From the NCBI RefSeq assembly GCF_021531055.1, contig NZ_JADYTL010000009.1, forward strand, positions 51,611-115,610: a stretch of 64,000 bases of DNA. The letters are read 5' to 3'. Under the pieces are notes generated by a model. That model was given only the letters and a program-made list of their open reading frames with translations, did not search any database and was not told the DNA's origin. How positions within the stretch are numbered: position 1 is the first letter of the stretch; each line of letters starts with the position of its first letter. This document shows, one piece after another, positions 51,655-60,661 of this stretch. The position numbers were made by a program, and so were the translations under genes. This DNA comes from Collinsella tanakaei (GTDB lineage: Bacteria; Actinomycetota; Coriobacteriia; Coriobacteriales; Coriobacteriaceae).

Positions 51655-52431
51655 ATGATCCTCGCAGTTGATATGGGCAACACGCAGACCGCCCTCGGCC
51701 TGTTCGACGGCGACGAGCTCGTGCGCTCCTGGCGCATGCCGACCGACGGCACCTTTACCAAAGACGAGATCAACGTCCGCCTGCAGGGGTATTTCCGCAT
51801 GTACGGGCTGGACCTCACCTGCGTGGACGCCATCGTGTTCGCCGGCGTCGTCCCGCAGCTCACGCGCGAATGGACCGGCGTCGCCGAGCAGCTCGATGCC
51901 GAGCTGATCGTCGTCGGGCGCGATACGGCGGATGTCACCCCCGTCCGGGCACAGAATCCCGCCGAGGTCGGCGCGGACCGCATCGCCAACGCCGTCGCCG
52001 CGGCGACGTTCTACGGCTCGCCCTCCATCGTGGTCGATTTCGGCACCGCCACCAACATCGACGTCGTCGACGCAGATGGCTACTACATCGGAGGCGCCAT
52101 CGCGCCGGGTATCCGCATCTCCATGGACGCGCTCATCGCCCGCGCCGCACGCCTTGCCAGCGTGCCGCTCGAGGCGCCGGCGCACGCCATCGGCCGCAAC
52201 ACGGTCGAGGCGGTCCAAAACGGCATGGTCACGGGAACCGCGGCTATGGCGGAAGGCCTGGTCGCGCGCATCAGGGCCGAACTGGAGGCACCCGACGCGC
52301 GTGTGATCGCCACGGGCGGCCTTGCCGGCATCGTGGCCGAATCGACCGATGTCTTCGATGTGATCGACGGACAGCTCACCCTGCGCGGCATCAACGAGAT
52401 CTACCGTCGGATCCAACGCCGCGCGCAGTAA
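51655..52431 (+). CDS. coaX: Type III pantothenate kinase
   Basis: A 258-residue ASKHA-fold kinase catalysing the first step of CoA synthesis without feedback inhibition by CoA. Motifs: MILAVDMGNTQTALGLF (phosphate 1 loop), NPAEVGADRIANAV, VVDFGTATNIDVVD and GGAIAPGI. ATG 51655 follows AAGGAGCG. It lies upstream of the tRNA-fMet promoter in the opposite direction, and converges on birA across a repeat. The downstream 120 bp is a Family I repeat cluster. Confidence 0.96.
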   Translation: MILAVDMGNTQTALGLFDGDELVRSWRMPTDGTFTKDEINVRLQGYFRMYGLDLTCVDAIVFAGVVPQLTREWTGVAEQLDAELIVVGRDTADVTPVRAQNPAEVGADRIANAVAAATFYGSPSIVVDFGTATNIDVVDADGYYIGGAIAPGIRISMDALIARAARLASVPLEAPAHAIGRNTVEAVQNGMVTGTAAMAEGLVARIRAELEAPDARVIATGGLAGIVAESTDVFDVIDGQLTLRGINEIYRRIQRRAQ

Positions 52432-52433
52432 CG

Positions 52434-52554
52434 GGGAAAATGGGGACAGGCACTTTTTTCCCCACGCGGGAAAAGCACCTGTTCCCATTGTCCCTTCCGC
52501 GTGGGAAAAAAGTGCCTGTCCCCATTTTCCCGCCTGTCCCTATTTTCCCGCGGG
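52434..52554. repeat. Family I repeat cluster between coaX and birA
   Basis: A 36-bp arm from 52434 (GGGAAAATGGGGACAGGCAC then TTTTTTCCCCACGCGG) is matched by an inverted arm at 52497-52531 (CCGCGTGGGAAAAAAGTGCC then TGTCCCCATTTTCCC). The 27-bp spacer is itself made of the same words. A further partial unit CCTGTCCCTATTTTCCCG follows. The cluster can fold as one long hairpin and lies in the convergent gap. Confidence 0.85.
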
Positions 52555-52557
52555 CGG

Positions 52558-53418
52558 CTACAGCTCGCGCAGACTCACGGCCTCCGAAGGATAGGTCTGT
52601 TCGCCCGCGGGCGTCATGACGCACGCGCGACCCCACATATCCAGACCGGCGAACACACCCGTGTTCATGAGATGCCCGGTCGGCGACAGTACCGCGACCT
52701 GATGTCCCAACATCGGAACCATATCGAAATACTCCGCCAGAATCGGCGCCAGCGGCCCTGCGGCGGCGCCACCGGCGCGCACGGCCTCGGCCCACACGTC
52801 GACACGGGCGACGACCGCATCGCGCAGACGCGCGGCAAGATCCTGCAGACAGGGCACCTCGGCGCCCTCGCCCACCAGCTCGGCAAGCGAGATGGGGCCC
52901 AGTGCCTGCGGCGACATGGATTCGGCGGACACATGCTGCTCGACGTGCACGGGCTGCACGTTCACACCCATGCCGACCACGGCGAACGGACCCTCGGCAC
53001 TGGATTTGGCCTCGACGAGGATGCCCGCGAGCTTTCGGCTGAACGCTCCGTCCCCAGCCTCGGTGCGCGCGACGATGTCATTCGGCCACTTGATGCCCAC
53101 GCGACCCGTCAGCCCCATCGCATGCAGCGCGTCCATGGCGCCCATGGCGCACACGGCGGGCACGGCGATCAGGTTCTGCATGGGGACGTTCGGCCGCAGG
53201 ACGACCGACAGGTAGAGGCTCCCCTCGGGCGACGCCCACGCGTGGCCGCGGCGACCGCGCCCCGCCGTCTGGATTCCGGCGCTCACCGCCCAGCCGTGCG
53301 GCGCGCCCTCGCGCGCGGCGTCCACCGCGATGTCGTTGGTCGAGGTGACCTCGGACATGAACGTCATCGGCGCATCGGCGCCCGCGGCGGCAGCGCCCAT
53401 CGCAACGTCTTCGCCCAT
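52558..53418 (-). CDS. birA: Biotin-[acetyl-CoA-carboxylase] ligase
   Basis: A 286-residue class I biotin protein ligase lacking an N-terminal DNA-binding domain. The biotin/ATP site is seen in EVTSTNDIAVDAA, TAGRGRRGHAW (RGRRG loop), SLYLSVVLRP and GIKWPNDIV, with a C-terminal SH3-like cap. It biotinylates carboxylase carrier proteins and does not repress bio genes. Start 53418 lies two bases after the folPK stop, so the genes form one operon. Confidence 0.94.
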   Translation of the reverse strand: MGEDVAMGAAAAGADAPMTFMSEVTSTNDIAVDAAREGAPHGWAVSAGIQTAGRGRRGHAWASPEGSLYLSVVLRPNVPMQNLIAVPAVCAMGAMDALHAMGLTGRVGIKWPNDIVARTEAGDGAFSRKLAGILVEAKSSAEGPFAVVGMGVNVQPVHVEQHVSAESMSPQALGPISLAELVGEGAEVPCLQDLAARLRDAVVARVDVWAEAVRAGGAAAGPLAPILAEYFDMVPMLGHQVAVLSPTGHLMNTGVFAGLDMWGRACVMTPAGEQTYPSEAVSLREL

Positions 53419-53420
53419 GG

Positions 53421-55202
53421 CTACAGCGCCCCCAGCTCGCCGGTCACATGCCCCACGCGCTCCTCCGGCTCGCGCACGTCCACGCCCTCGTAGCGGAAGA
53501 AACGCGCCGGATCGTGCATCAGGTCCTCGAGCGGCACGAGCACGAAGTCGCGCTCACCCAGCTTGGGATGGGGAAGCCGCAGCTTGTTGCCGCCGTGAAC
53601 CTCGCCTTCCATCCACAGCAGGTCGCAGTCGAGCGTTCGCGGCCCGTTGGGGCGGGCGCTCTTGGTGCGATTGCGGCCGAGCTTGTCCTCGATCTTCATA
53701 AGCTCGTCGAGCAGGATGAGCGGGGCGAGCTCGGTGCGGACCTCGATCACCGCGTTGGCGAACGGCTCCTGGCGCTCCTCGTAGGCCGGCTCGGTCTCGT
53801 AGATGCGCGAGCAATTGGATACACAGGTGAGCGGGATCTCGGCGATCAGGTCCTTGGCGGCACGGAGATTGTCCAGACGGTTGCCCAGGTTGGAGCCGAG
53901 CGCCACGAACGCGCGGCGCGGCTGCGGGCGCGCGACGGCCCAATACCCGTTCAGGAACTGCGCGAACCCGGCAACGTCGTGCACGCGGACGATATCGGCC
54001 CCCGCCTGGATGGCGCCCAGACACACACCGAAGGTCGCCGCGTCGCGCTCGGCGGCCTCCGCAACGCCGGAGATGGTGCCCACAAAGCGCTTGCGCGACA
54101 CCGCGCACATGAGGGGATAGCCCAGCGAGGCCATCTTGGCCGTCTCGCGCTGGATGACGATGTCCTCGTTGGCCGTCTTGCCAAAGCCGGCACCCGGATC
54201 GATGCAGATACGCTCGCGCGCCACGCCCGCATGGACGAGCGCACGGGCCTGGTCGGACAAAAAGCCCATGACGCGGCGCATGATGGGGGCCGAGTCGGGC
54301 AGGGTGAAGCGGCGGAGCTGCGAGGTGCTCACGTAGGCCTCCTCGCGCTTGGCGGAACGGGCCATGATGGCAGCGAGGTTGTCCTCCTGCGTGACCTCGG
54401 GAGCCGCGGCGTCGGTGGCGGGCGCGGCATCGGCGGCGACGGTGGCCGCGGACGCCTCGATGTGCGCGTCGGCCAGCTTCGCGGCGACCGCCTCCGGGGT
54501 CGCCGCCTCGTCGGCGGGCGCGGCGGCCGTGGCCGATACAGCGGCCTCGACGGCAGGCGATCCGTTGGGCAGGTCACCGAACGGAAGCTGCGGCTGTACG
54601 AGGCCTCCGCCCAAGCGCAGGCCGCCCTGCGCGCGGCCACGGCGCTTGCCGGCGGTACCGGCAGCGGCGGCTGCGGCGGCGCGGGCTTTTTCGGCCACGA
54701 ATGCAGCGGCCGACGTATCGAGCTGCACCGCTTTATGGGCGCGCACGGGCTCGGTCAACTCGCCGGCATGGACGACGATCACGCCGCATTTGACGCCCTT
54801 GACGAACTCGACCATCTTGGGATCGGTGAAACCGGTCACGTCGTTGACGATGGAGGCGCCCACGCGGACCGCTGCCTTGGCCACCTCCACATGGCGCGTG
54901 TCGATGGAGACGATGGCGCCGCGCTGCGCAAGCGCGCGCACGACGGGCAGGACGCGGCGCGCCTCCTCGTCGGGGGTCACCGGGGTGAAACCCGGGCGCG
55001 TGGACTCGCCGCCCACGTCGATGATGTCCGCGCCGGCGTCGAGCATGGCCACGCCGCGCGCCACGGCGGCGTCGACGTCGAGGTTGCCCTCCGCCCCGTC
55101 GCTGAACGAATCCGGCGTGACGTTGAGCACGCCCATGATGCGCGGACGGTCGAACTTGAGCTCGTACTTTCCGCAGCGCCATATCTTGGAATCGTGAGCC
55201 AT
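53421..55202 (-). CDS. folPK: Dihydropteroate synthase / HPPK fusion with internal insertion
   Basis: 593 residues. Residues 1-425 are DHPS, which joins p-aminobenzoate to dihydropterin pyrophosphate: MGVLNVTPDSFSDG (23-36), DVGGESTRPG (62-71), IDTRHVEV, then DPGAGFGKT (335-343), VSRKRF and RVHDV. Residues about 430-575 are HPPK: AFVALGSNLGNRLDNL, RIYETEPAY and RPNGPRTLDCDLLW. Between residues about 162 and 298 lies an Ala-rich low-complexity insertion not found in ordinary DHPS. Start 55202 follows AAAGGAACCCC. No folB or folE is nearby. birA follows directly. Confidence 0.93.
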   Translation of the reverse strand: MAHDSKIWRCGKYELKFDRPRIMGVLNVTPDSFSDGAEGNLDVDAAVARGVAMLDAGADIIDVGGESTRPGFTPVTPDEEARRVLPVVRALAQRGAIVSIDTRHVEVAKAAVRVGASIVNDVTGFTDPKMVEFVKGVKCGVIVVHAGELTEPVRAHKAVQLDTSAAAFVAEKARAAAAAAAGTAGKRRGRAQGGLRLGGGLVQPQLPFGDLPNGSPAVEAAVSATAAAPADEAATPEAVAAKLADAHIEASAATVAADAAPATDAAAPEVTQEDNLAAIMARSAKREEAYVSTSQLRRFTLPDSAPIMRRVMGFLSDQARALVHAGVARERICIDPGAGFGKTANEDIVIQRETAKMASLGYPLMCAVSRKRFVGTISGVAEAAERDAATFGVCLGAIQAGADIVRVHDVAGFAQFLNGYWAVARPQPRRAFVALGSNLGNRLDNLRAAKDLIAEIPLTCVSNCSRIYETEPAYEERQEPFANAVIEVRTELAPLILLDELMKIEDKLGRNRTKSARPNGPRTLDCDLLWMEGEVHGGNKLRLPHPKLGERDFVLVPLEDLMHDPARFFRYEGVDVREPEERVGHVTGELGAL

Positions 55203-55404
55203 GGGGTTCCTTTCGCTCGCCGGCAAACGTCGTGCACGCACGTCGTGCAAGTCCATCTATTGTATCCACTCGCGCACGGTCGCGACGAGGTGCGGCGCCC
55301 GTTGGGCAGAAAAGACAAAAGCAGTCCGCCACCCGAGTGGGAGATTTACTCCTGCCCCTATCTTCCCATACGGAACGCCCCTTCCGCCGACTGTGCACCT
55401 GCAA

Positions 55405-55437
55405 GTGGGAAAAGGGGACTGTCCCTATTTTCCCGCC
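55405..55437. repeat. Family I palindrome at the sirtuin stop codon
   Basis: GTGGGAAAAGGGGACTGTCC then CTATTTTCCCGCC, a near-palindromic Family I unit. It abuts the stop of the sirtuin gene (55437-55439) and lies before folPK. A degenerate fragment CCCCTATCTTCCCAT occurs around 55355. Confidence 0.82.
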
Positions 55438-56195
55438 TAGAAGCGGAAGGCCTCGGCGATGTCGCAGGAGATCAGCACGTCGGCGCGGGAGTCCTGCGGC
55501 GTGGGATCGCGGTTGATGATCACCAAGGTATCGCCAGAGAAGTACTGCGTGAGGCCCGCCGCCGGGTACACCACGAGCGACGTACCGCCGATGACGAGCA
55601 TGTCGGCCTGCGCGATATCCTCCACCGCACCCGTGATCACGCACTCGTCGAGCGGCTCCTCATAGAGCACGACGTCGGGCTTGATACGCCCACCGCAGGC
55701 AGGGCATACGGGCACGCCGCGCTCGTCCTCGTGCTCGCGCGCCAGGATCCACGCCGCGTCGTAGCTTGCCCCGCACGCTTGGCAGATGTTGCGGTGCACC
55801 GACCCGTGCAGCTCCCACACGCGCTGCGAGCCCGCCATCTGGTGCAGCCCGTCGATGTTCTGCGTGACCACCGAGCGCAGCGCGCCGGAGCGCTCGAGCT
55901 CGGCGAGCTTGATATGCGCCTGGTTGGGGCGGGCCGTCGGCGCGATCATCTTCTTGCGATAGAACTCGAAGAACTCCGCAGGATGGCTCGCGTAGAACCC
56001 ATGCGAGAGCATCACCTCGGGCGGGTAGTCGAACTGTTGGTGATACAGGCCGTCGACACTGCGAAAATCCGGGATGCCGCTCGCCGTGGACACGCCGGCG
56101 CCGCCGAAGAACACCGCGCGCTTGTGGCGTGCGAACAGATTGGATAGGGCCTGCGCCGCCTCGACGGCATCGGCTATGGAATGCACGGCTGCCAT
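55437..56195 (-). CDS. Sirtuin NAD-dependent protein deacylase
   Basis: A 252-residue class U or CobB-like sirtuin. GAGVSTASGIPDFRSVDGLY is the NAD-binding motif, QNIDGLHQMAG holds the catalytic His, and the zinc ribbon is CQACG ... CPACGG (two C-x2-C). IGGTSLVVYPAAGL and INRDPTPQDSRADV are later NAD-site motifs. Start 56195 is preceded by AAAGAGG. It removes acetyl or other acyl groups from Lys. It lies upstream of folPK in the same direction, 234 bp apart. Confidence 0.93.
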   Translation of the reverse strand: MAAVHSIADAVEAAQALSNLFARHKRAVFFGGAGVSTASGIPDFRSVDGLYHQQFDYPPEVMLSHGFYASHPAEFFEFYRKKMIAPTARPNQAHIKLAELERSGALRSVVTQNIDGLHQMAGSQRVWELHGSVHRNICQACGASYDAAWILAREHEDERGVPVCPACGGRIKPDVVLYEEPLDECVITGAVEDIAQADMLVIGGTSLVVYPAAGLTQYFSGDTLVIINRDPTPQDSRADVLISCDIAEAFRF

Positions 56196-56290
56196 GGGAA
56201 TCGCCTCTTTCGCGGAACAAGATGGCTGAATAAGACCGCGCGGCCGCTTGGGCGACCGCGCGAAGGTCCATGTGCTGTTTTGAGTGTAAC

Positions 56291-57346
56291 TTAGTGGCGG
56301 CGAAGGTGCTTGCCGAAGAAGCCGGGCTCGTCGTCCGCCTCGGCGGCAGCTGCCGGATCCGCCCCGAAGTCGACCCATTCGATCTCGTCGAGCTCGGTGT
56401 GTGGGACCGAGGCCTCGGCGGCAGCGTCCGCATCGGAGGGTTCGGCGACGACAGGCTCGGCGGGATCGGCGACATCCTCCTCGACCTGCTCTTCCGTGTC
56501 CCCATCGGACTCGACGTCGACCTCGGGCTCGCCGGTGGACTCGAACTCCATGTCGGCCTCATCCTCAGCGATGGGCCCGGGCTCGTCGGCAACTTCGGGC
56601 TCGTCCGCTTCCGCCTCGGTAGGCTCGGCCACTTCCTCGACGCCCTCGTCGGTCTCGCCGTCGGCGGACTCGTCCGCGTCGGCATCGTCCTCGGAAGCGT
56701 CCTCAGCGGTTTCCTCGCCGGCGGGCTCGGCGCCATCGGCCTCACCATCGGATGCAGCCTCGCCATCGGCGTCGTCGGCCTCGCCGGAAACGGCTGCCTG
56801 ACCGGACTCATCCGCAGCGTCGGCCTCCCCCTCGGCCGCGTCGGGCCCCTCGGACGAATCAGCCGCCGCGGCATCCGCGTCGGGTCGAGAGGCCGCCGGC
56901 TTGACCTCGGGACGGATCACGAAGATGCCGATGCCCGCGCCGACCAGCGCGATCACACCGAAGAACAGGTTCAGACCGCCCACGAGGCCCGAGCCGAACG
57001 CGCTATCCGGATAGCCGAAGTTCCCCGACACGACGCCGGCGAGCACGCCGACCACCAGCACGCCGGCGGCGATGCAGAAGGGGTCGATCCGCGAGGGCTC
57101 ATAACTCGCACGCAGACCGAGCAGGCTGGCGGCGAGCGCCATCGCGAACAGGACAAGCGCGTAGGCGATTGTGACGATCGTGCCCGCGTGCTCACCTTCG
57201 AAGAACACCGCGCCCAGCACGGCGTAGTTCATACCCGCGACGGCCAGGTACACCAGGCACGCGATGAGCAAGATGATCGAGATGGCCTTGACGAGCGCAA
57301 GACAGCTGTCCGACCAGCGGTCGGAACGATCTTCCAAAACCGACAT
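56291..57346 (-). CDS. Four-helix membrane protein with long acidic Asp/Glu/Ala tail
   Basis: 351 residues. Four hydrophobic segments are visible (about 18-45, 60-82, 92-112, 120-145). The remaining 200 residues are highly acidic, rich in Asp, Glu, Ala, ending in EPGFFGKHLRRH. No known domain is recognised. Tail orientation is not predictable. Start 57346 follows AAGGAATAG. The tail DNA has an Asp/Glu-type bias like that of the surface protein at 8.5-10.4 kb. The gene precedes the sirtuin by 95 bp. Confidence 0.78.
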   Translation of the reverse strand: MSVLEDRSDRWSDSCLALVKAISIILLIACLVYLAVAGMNYAVLGAVFFEGEHAGTIVTIAYALVLFAMALAASLLGLRASYEPSRIDPFCIAAGVLVVGVLAGVVSGNFGYPDSAFGSGLVGGLNLFFGVIALVGAGIGIFVIRPEVKPAASRPDADAAAADSSEGPDAAEGEADAADESGQAAVSGEADDADGEAASDGEADGAEPAGEETAEDASEDDADADESADGETDEGVEEVAEPTEAEADEPEVADEPGPIAEDEADMEFESTGEPEVDVESDGDTEEQVEEDVADPAEPVVAEPSDADAAAEASVPHTELDEIEWVDFGADPAAAAEADDEPGFFGKHLRRH

Positions 57347-57748
57347 ACCACTATTCCTTCTTCGTGTGAAAAGCGTCGGACGGACTCTCGGCACCGTGCC
57401 GACGCGTTATCGTTTCATAGGTTCGACCATTATAAAGCCCCCGTTTGGCAATGTGTCATGCAAATCGGTCCTACATGCGAATACGTTGCAAAAGCTCGGA
57501 TTATGCACCGTAACGACACCCCATCGCCCCATCCCCCTCAACTGATGCTTGACGGGTTGCGACGCGAGGATATGTCTGGCGTTTTTCCACGATCTGGACA
57601 AGAGCACACGACGGCGGGATGACCTGCCACGAAGCGCACTATAGTAGGATGGCACGAGCACATCCCGATGTGGGAAAACGTCTGACGTTGTCTCATATCG
57701 AGCAGGATGGCACGAGCACGCCCCACCAGTTCGGATGCAAGGAGAACC
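57347..57748. promoter_or_regulatory. Intergenic region before xth with duplicated promoter-proximal motif
   Basis: 402 bp between divergent genes. TATAGT at 57640-57645 could be a -10 for xth. The 16-bp AGGATGGCACGAGCAC occurs at 57646-57661 and 57704-57719, just after it. No gene seen. Confidence 0.5.
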
Positions 57749-58582
57749 ATGGCAGCCTCCACCGCCCCGCGCACGTATCGATTCGCCTCATGGAACGTCA
57801 ACGGCCTGCGCGCCGTGCTCAAAAAGGACCCGGGCTTCGTTGAGATCGCCGAGGACCTGGACGCCGATATCCTCGCGATCCAGGAGACCAAGCTGCAGGA
57901 GGGCCAGGTCGCCCTCGAGCTGCCGGGTTATCACCAGACCTGGAGCTACGCCGAGCGCAAGGGCTACTCGGGAACCGCCGTGTTCAGCCGTGAGGAGCCG
58001 CTGTCCGTGCGCCGCGCCGACAGCCTGCTGCCCTTTGCGGGGGCCGGTGACACCGCCGACATGGTCGCCACCGCAGCGAGCGAGGGCCGCGTGTGCGCGC
58101 TTGAATTCGAGCGCTTCTGGTTCGTCGACGTGTACACGCCCAACGCGCAGGACGGTTTGGCGCGCATCGACGTGCGCATGGCCTGGGACGACGCCTACCG
58201 CGCGTTTTTGCGCGGCCTTGAGGACGAGACCGGCAAGCCGGTCGTCACCTGCGGCGACTTCAACGTCGCGCACGAGGAGATCGACCTCAAGAACCCCCGC
58301 AGCAACCGCGGCAACGCCGGATTCTCGGATGAGGAGCGCGGCAAGTTCTCCGAGCTGCTGGACGCGGGCTACACCGACACGTTCCGCCTGCTGCATCCGG
58401 ACGAGACGGGCGCCTACAGCTGGTGGAGCTACCGCTTCAACGCCCGCAAGAACAACGCGGGCTGGCGCATCGACTACTTCCTGGTGAGCGATACCGTGGC
58501 GGATCGCGTGCGCGAAGCGGGCATCCGCAGTGACATCTTCGGCTCCGACCACTGCCCTGTGGAGCTCTCCATCGACCTCTAG
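57749..58582 (+). CDS. xth: Exodeoxyribonuclease III (AP endonuclease)
   Basis: A 277-residue EEP-family nuclease that cuts at abasic sites and removes 3-prime blocks in base excision repair. Motifs: SWNVNGLRA, ILAIQETKLQ (catalytic Glu), CGDFNVAHEEIDL (Asp/Asn), WRIDYFLVS and GSDHCPVEL (catalytic His). Start 57749 follows AAGGAGAACC; a longer frame from 57707 would lie inside the duplicated upstream motif. Monocistronic. Confidence 0.95.
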   Translation: MAASTAPRTYRFASWNVNGLRAVLKKDPGFVEIAEDLDADILAIQETKLQEGQVALELPGYHQTWSYAERKGYSGTAVFSREEPLSVRRADSLLPFAGAGDTADMVATAASEGRVCALEFERFWFVDVYTPNAQDGLARIDVRMAWDDAYRAFLRGLEDETGKPVVTCGDFNVAHEEIDLKNPRSNRGNAGFSDEERGKFSELLDAGYTDTFRLLHPDETGAYSWWSYRFNARKNNAGWRIDYFLVSDTVADRVREAGIRSDIFGSDHCPVELSIDL

Positions 58583-58648
58583 CGGGGCACGCCGCGCCGG
58601 CAGCCGGAGGCGCCTCCCCGCAGGTGGGCAGGCTGGCGCATCGCGGTC

Positions 58649-60661
58649 CTACTGCCCGCCGAGCAGGGCCTCCGCCGCCTCGAGCTGCTCGGCGGTGCCC
58701 ATGAGGCCCACGGCGTCGCCGGCATGCAGCACGGTCGTCGCATCGAGGAACACCTCGAGCTCGCCGGCGCGCCGCAGCGCCACCGCGTTGGCACCGGTCC
58801 GCGCGCGCAGGTCGAGGCCCGCCAGCGTGCAGCCGGCCATCGGGCAGCGCTCGCCCACCGTCACCCAGTGCAGCTCGAGTTCCGACAGCGACGCGATCAG
58901 GTGCCCGAAGGCACGCTGGCGTTCCGCGCGACCGTCGTCGCCCAGCGCCGCGTAGCCGCTTTCGCGCAGGTCATTCGCATAGTTCTGGATCTGACGCGGA
59001 CGATAGCCCAAATCGACCAGCGTATGGCGCATAAGCTCGATACCGCCCTCGAGCTCGGGTCGCACCAGATCGTCCACACCCGCAGCCACGAGCGCCTCGA
59101 CGCCGTCCTGGGTGTCCGCACGCGCGACGATGCGCAGGCCGGGCGCGATCTCGCGCGCCTCGCGGGCGATCATCTCCGCCGACCCTTCCGCCGCCAACGC
59201 TATGACCAGCACCCGCGCGGCCTCAAGATGCGCATGGGCCAAGATCTCGGAGTTCGCCGCGTCGCCCACGAGCACCGGCAGCCCCGCCTCCTCGGCCTCC
59301 TCGGCGATCGGCAGGTCGCGCTCGACCACCAGGCACGGCACGTCCAGATCCTTGAGCACCTCGGCCACGTACGTGCCGGCGTGCCCGTAGCCCACCACGA
59401 CCACATGGTCGCGCAGCCCCTCCTCGGCAGGCGGCTCGATCGTACGCGCATGCCGCTCATACAGGCGCTTGAGCGCCGAGCTCCCCTCGATGCCGCGCGT
59501 CATGGGGTCCACCAGCTTGAACACGAAGGAGTTGAGCGCGATCGACACCACCGCGCCGCCCAGGATCAGACTGTACTGGTCGGCGGAGAGCACGCCGAGC
59601 GCCATGCCCGCCTGCCCGATGATGAACGAGAACTCGCCGATCTGCGACAGGCCCGCCGCGATGGTGAGCGACGTGCGCACACCCGCCGAGAACAGCGCAC
59701 CGAGCGCCATGTTGATGAGCCATTTGCCGACCATGATAAGGGCGACCAGCGCTATAAGCTGCCCGATATGGGCAGTGAGCGTCGCCGGATTCACCATCAT
59801 GCCCACCGAGGCGAAGAAGATGATCGAGAACAGGTCCTGGAACGGAATGGCCTCCGCGGCGATGCGATGCGAGAGCTTGGAGGTGCCCACGACCACGCCG
59901 GCCAAAAACGCGCCGAGCGCGAAGGACAGGTCGAACAGCACGGATGCCGCGAGCGCCGTGCCGAGCGCGATGACCACCACCGCGAGCTGGAACAGCTCGC
60001 GCGGGCAGAAGCGGGCGATGCGCGCGAGCAGCCACGGCAGCGCGCGCGACCCCACCACGAGCATCAGCGCCACGAACGCCACGGTCTTGAGTAGGGCGAT
60101 CGCCAGCTGGGCGGCGATATCGGCCGCGGAGGTCTCGCCCGGGCCGAACACCACCGGCAGCACCACGAGGATCACCACCGTGGCGAGGTCCTCGACGATG
60201 AGCCAGCCGGTGGCGATGCGTCCGCCGCGGCTCTGGTACAGGCCGGCGTCGGTGAGGTTCTTGATCAGCACGACCGTGGAGGCGATGCTCACCGAAAGGC
60301 CGAGCATGATGCCGGCGGCGGGCTCCCAGCCAAAGACGGTCGCCAGCGCGTAGCCCGCCACCGTGCCGAGGGCGATCTGCACGATCGCACCGGGCACGGC
60401 GATGTTCTTGACCTCGAGCAGGTCCTTGAACGAGAAGTGCAGGCCGGTGCCGAACATCATGAACATGACGCCGACCTCGGCGAGCTGGTTCATGGCGTGC
60501 GAGTCACCCGAGAACCCGGGCGTGAAGGGGCCGACGACCAAGCCGCCGACCAGATAGCCCACGATAGGCGGCAGACGCAGGGCGCGCGCCACCATGCCGC
60601 CGGCGAACGCGGCGACGAGGGCGAGGACGAACGTCATGAGCAGGATGGTGTCTCCGTGCAT
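58649..60661 (-). CDS. CPA2-family cation:proton antiporter with TrkA-N/TrkA-C domains
   Basis: A 670-residue transporter. The Na/H exchanger domain spans about 1-390 with about 12 helices (first LMTFVLALVAAFAGGMVARAL). Residues about 420-540 are a TrkA-N/RCK nucleotide-binding domain (VVVGYGHAGTYVAEVL). A TrkA-C domain lies at the end (about 590-670). It resembles KefB/KefC or Na/K:H antiporters gated by cytosolic ligands. Start 60661 follows GGAGGTGCC. Transcribed alone, convergent with xth. Ion specificity unclear. Confidence 0.9.
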   Translation of the reverse strand: MHGDTILLMTFVLALVAAFAGGMVARALRLPPIVGYLVGGLVVGPFTPGFSGDSHAMNQLAEVGVMFMMFGTGLHFSFKDLLEVKNIAVPGAIVQIALGTVAGYALATVFGWEPAAGIMLGLSVSIASTVVLIKNLTDAGLYQSRGGRIATGWLIVEDLATVVILVVLPVVFGPGETSAADIAAQLAIALLKTVAFVALMLVVGSRALPWLLARIARFCPRELFQLAVVVIALGTALAASVLFDLSFALGAFLAGVVVGTSKLSHRIAAEAIPFQDLFSIIFFASVGMMVNPATLTAHIGQLIALVALIMVGKWLINMALGALFSAGVRTSLTIAAGLSQIGEFSFIIGQAGMALGVLSADQYSLILGGAVVSIALNSFVFKLVDPMTRGIEGSSALKRLYERHARTIEPPAEEGLRDHVVVVGYGHAGTYVAEVLKDLDVPCLVVERDLPIAEEAEEAGLPVLVGDAANSEILAHAHLEAARVLVIALAAEGSAEMIAREAREIAPGLRIVARADTQDGVEALVAAGVDDLVRPELEGGIELMRHTLVDLGYRPRQIQNYANDLRESGYAALGDDGRAERQRAFGHLIASLSELELHWVTVGERCPMAGCTLAGLDLRARTGANAVALRRAGELEVFLDATTVLHAGDAVGLMGTAEQLEAAEALLGGQ

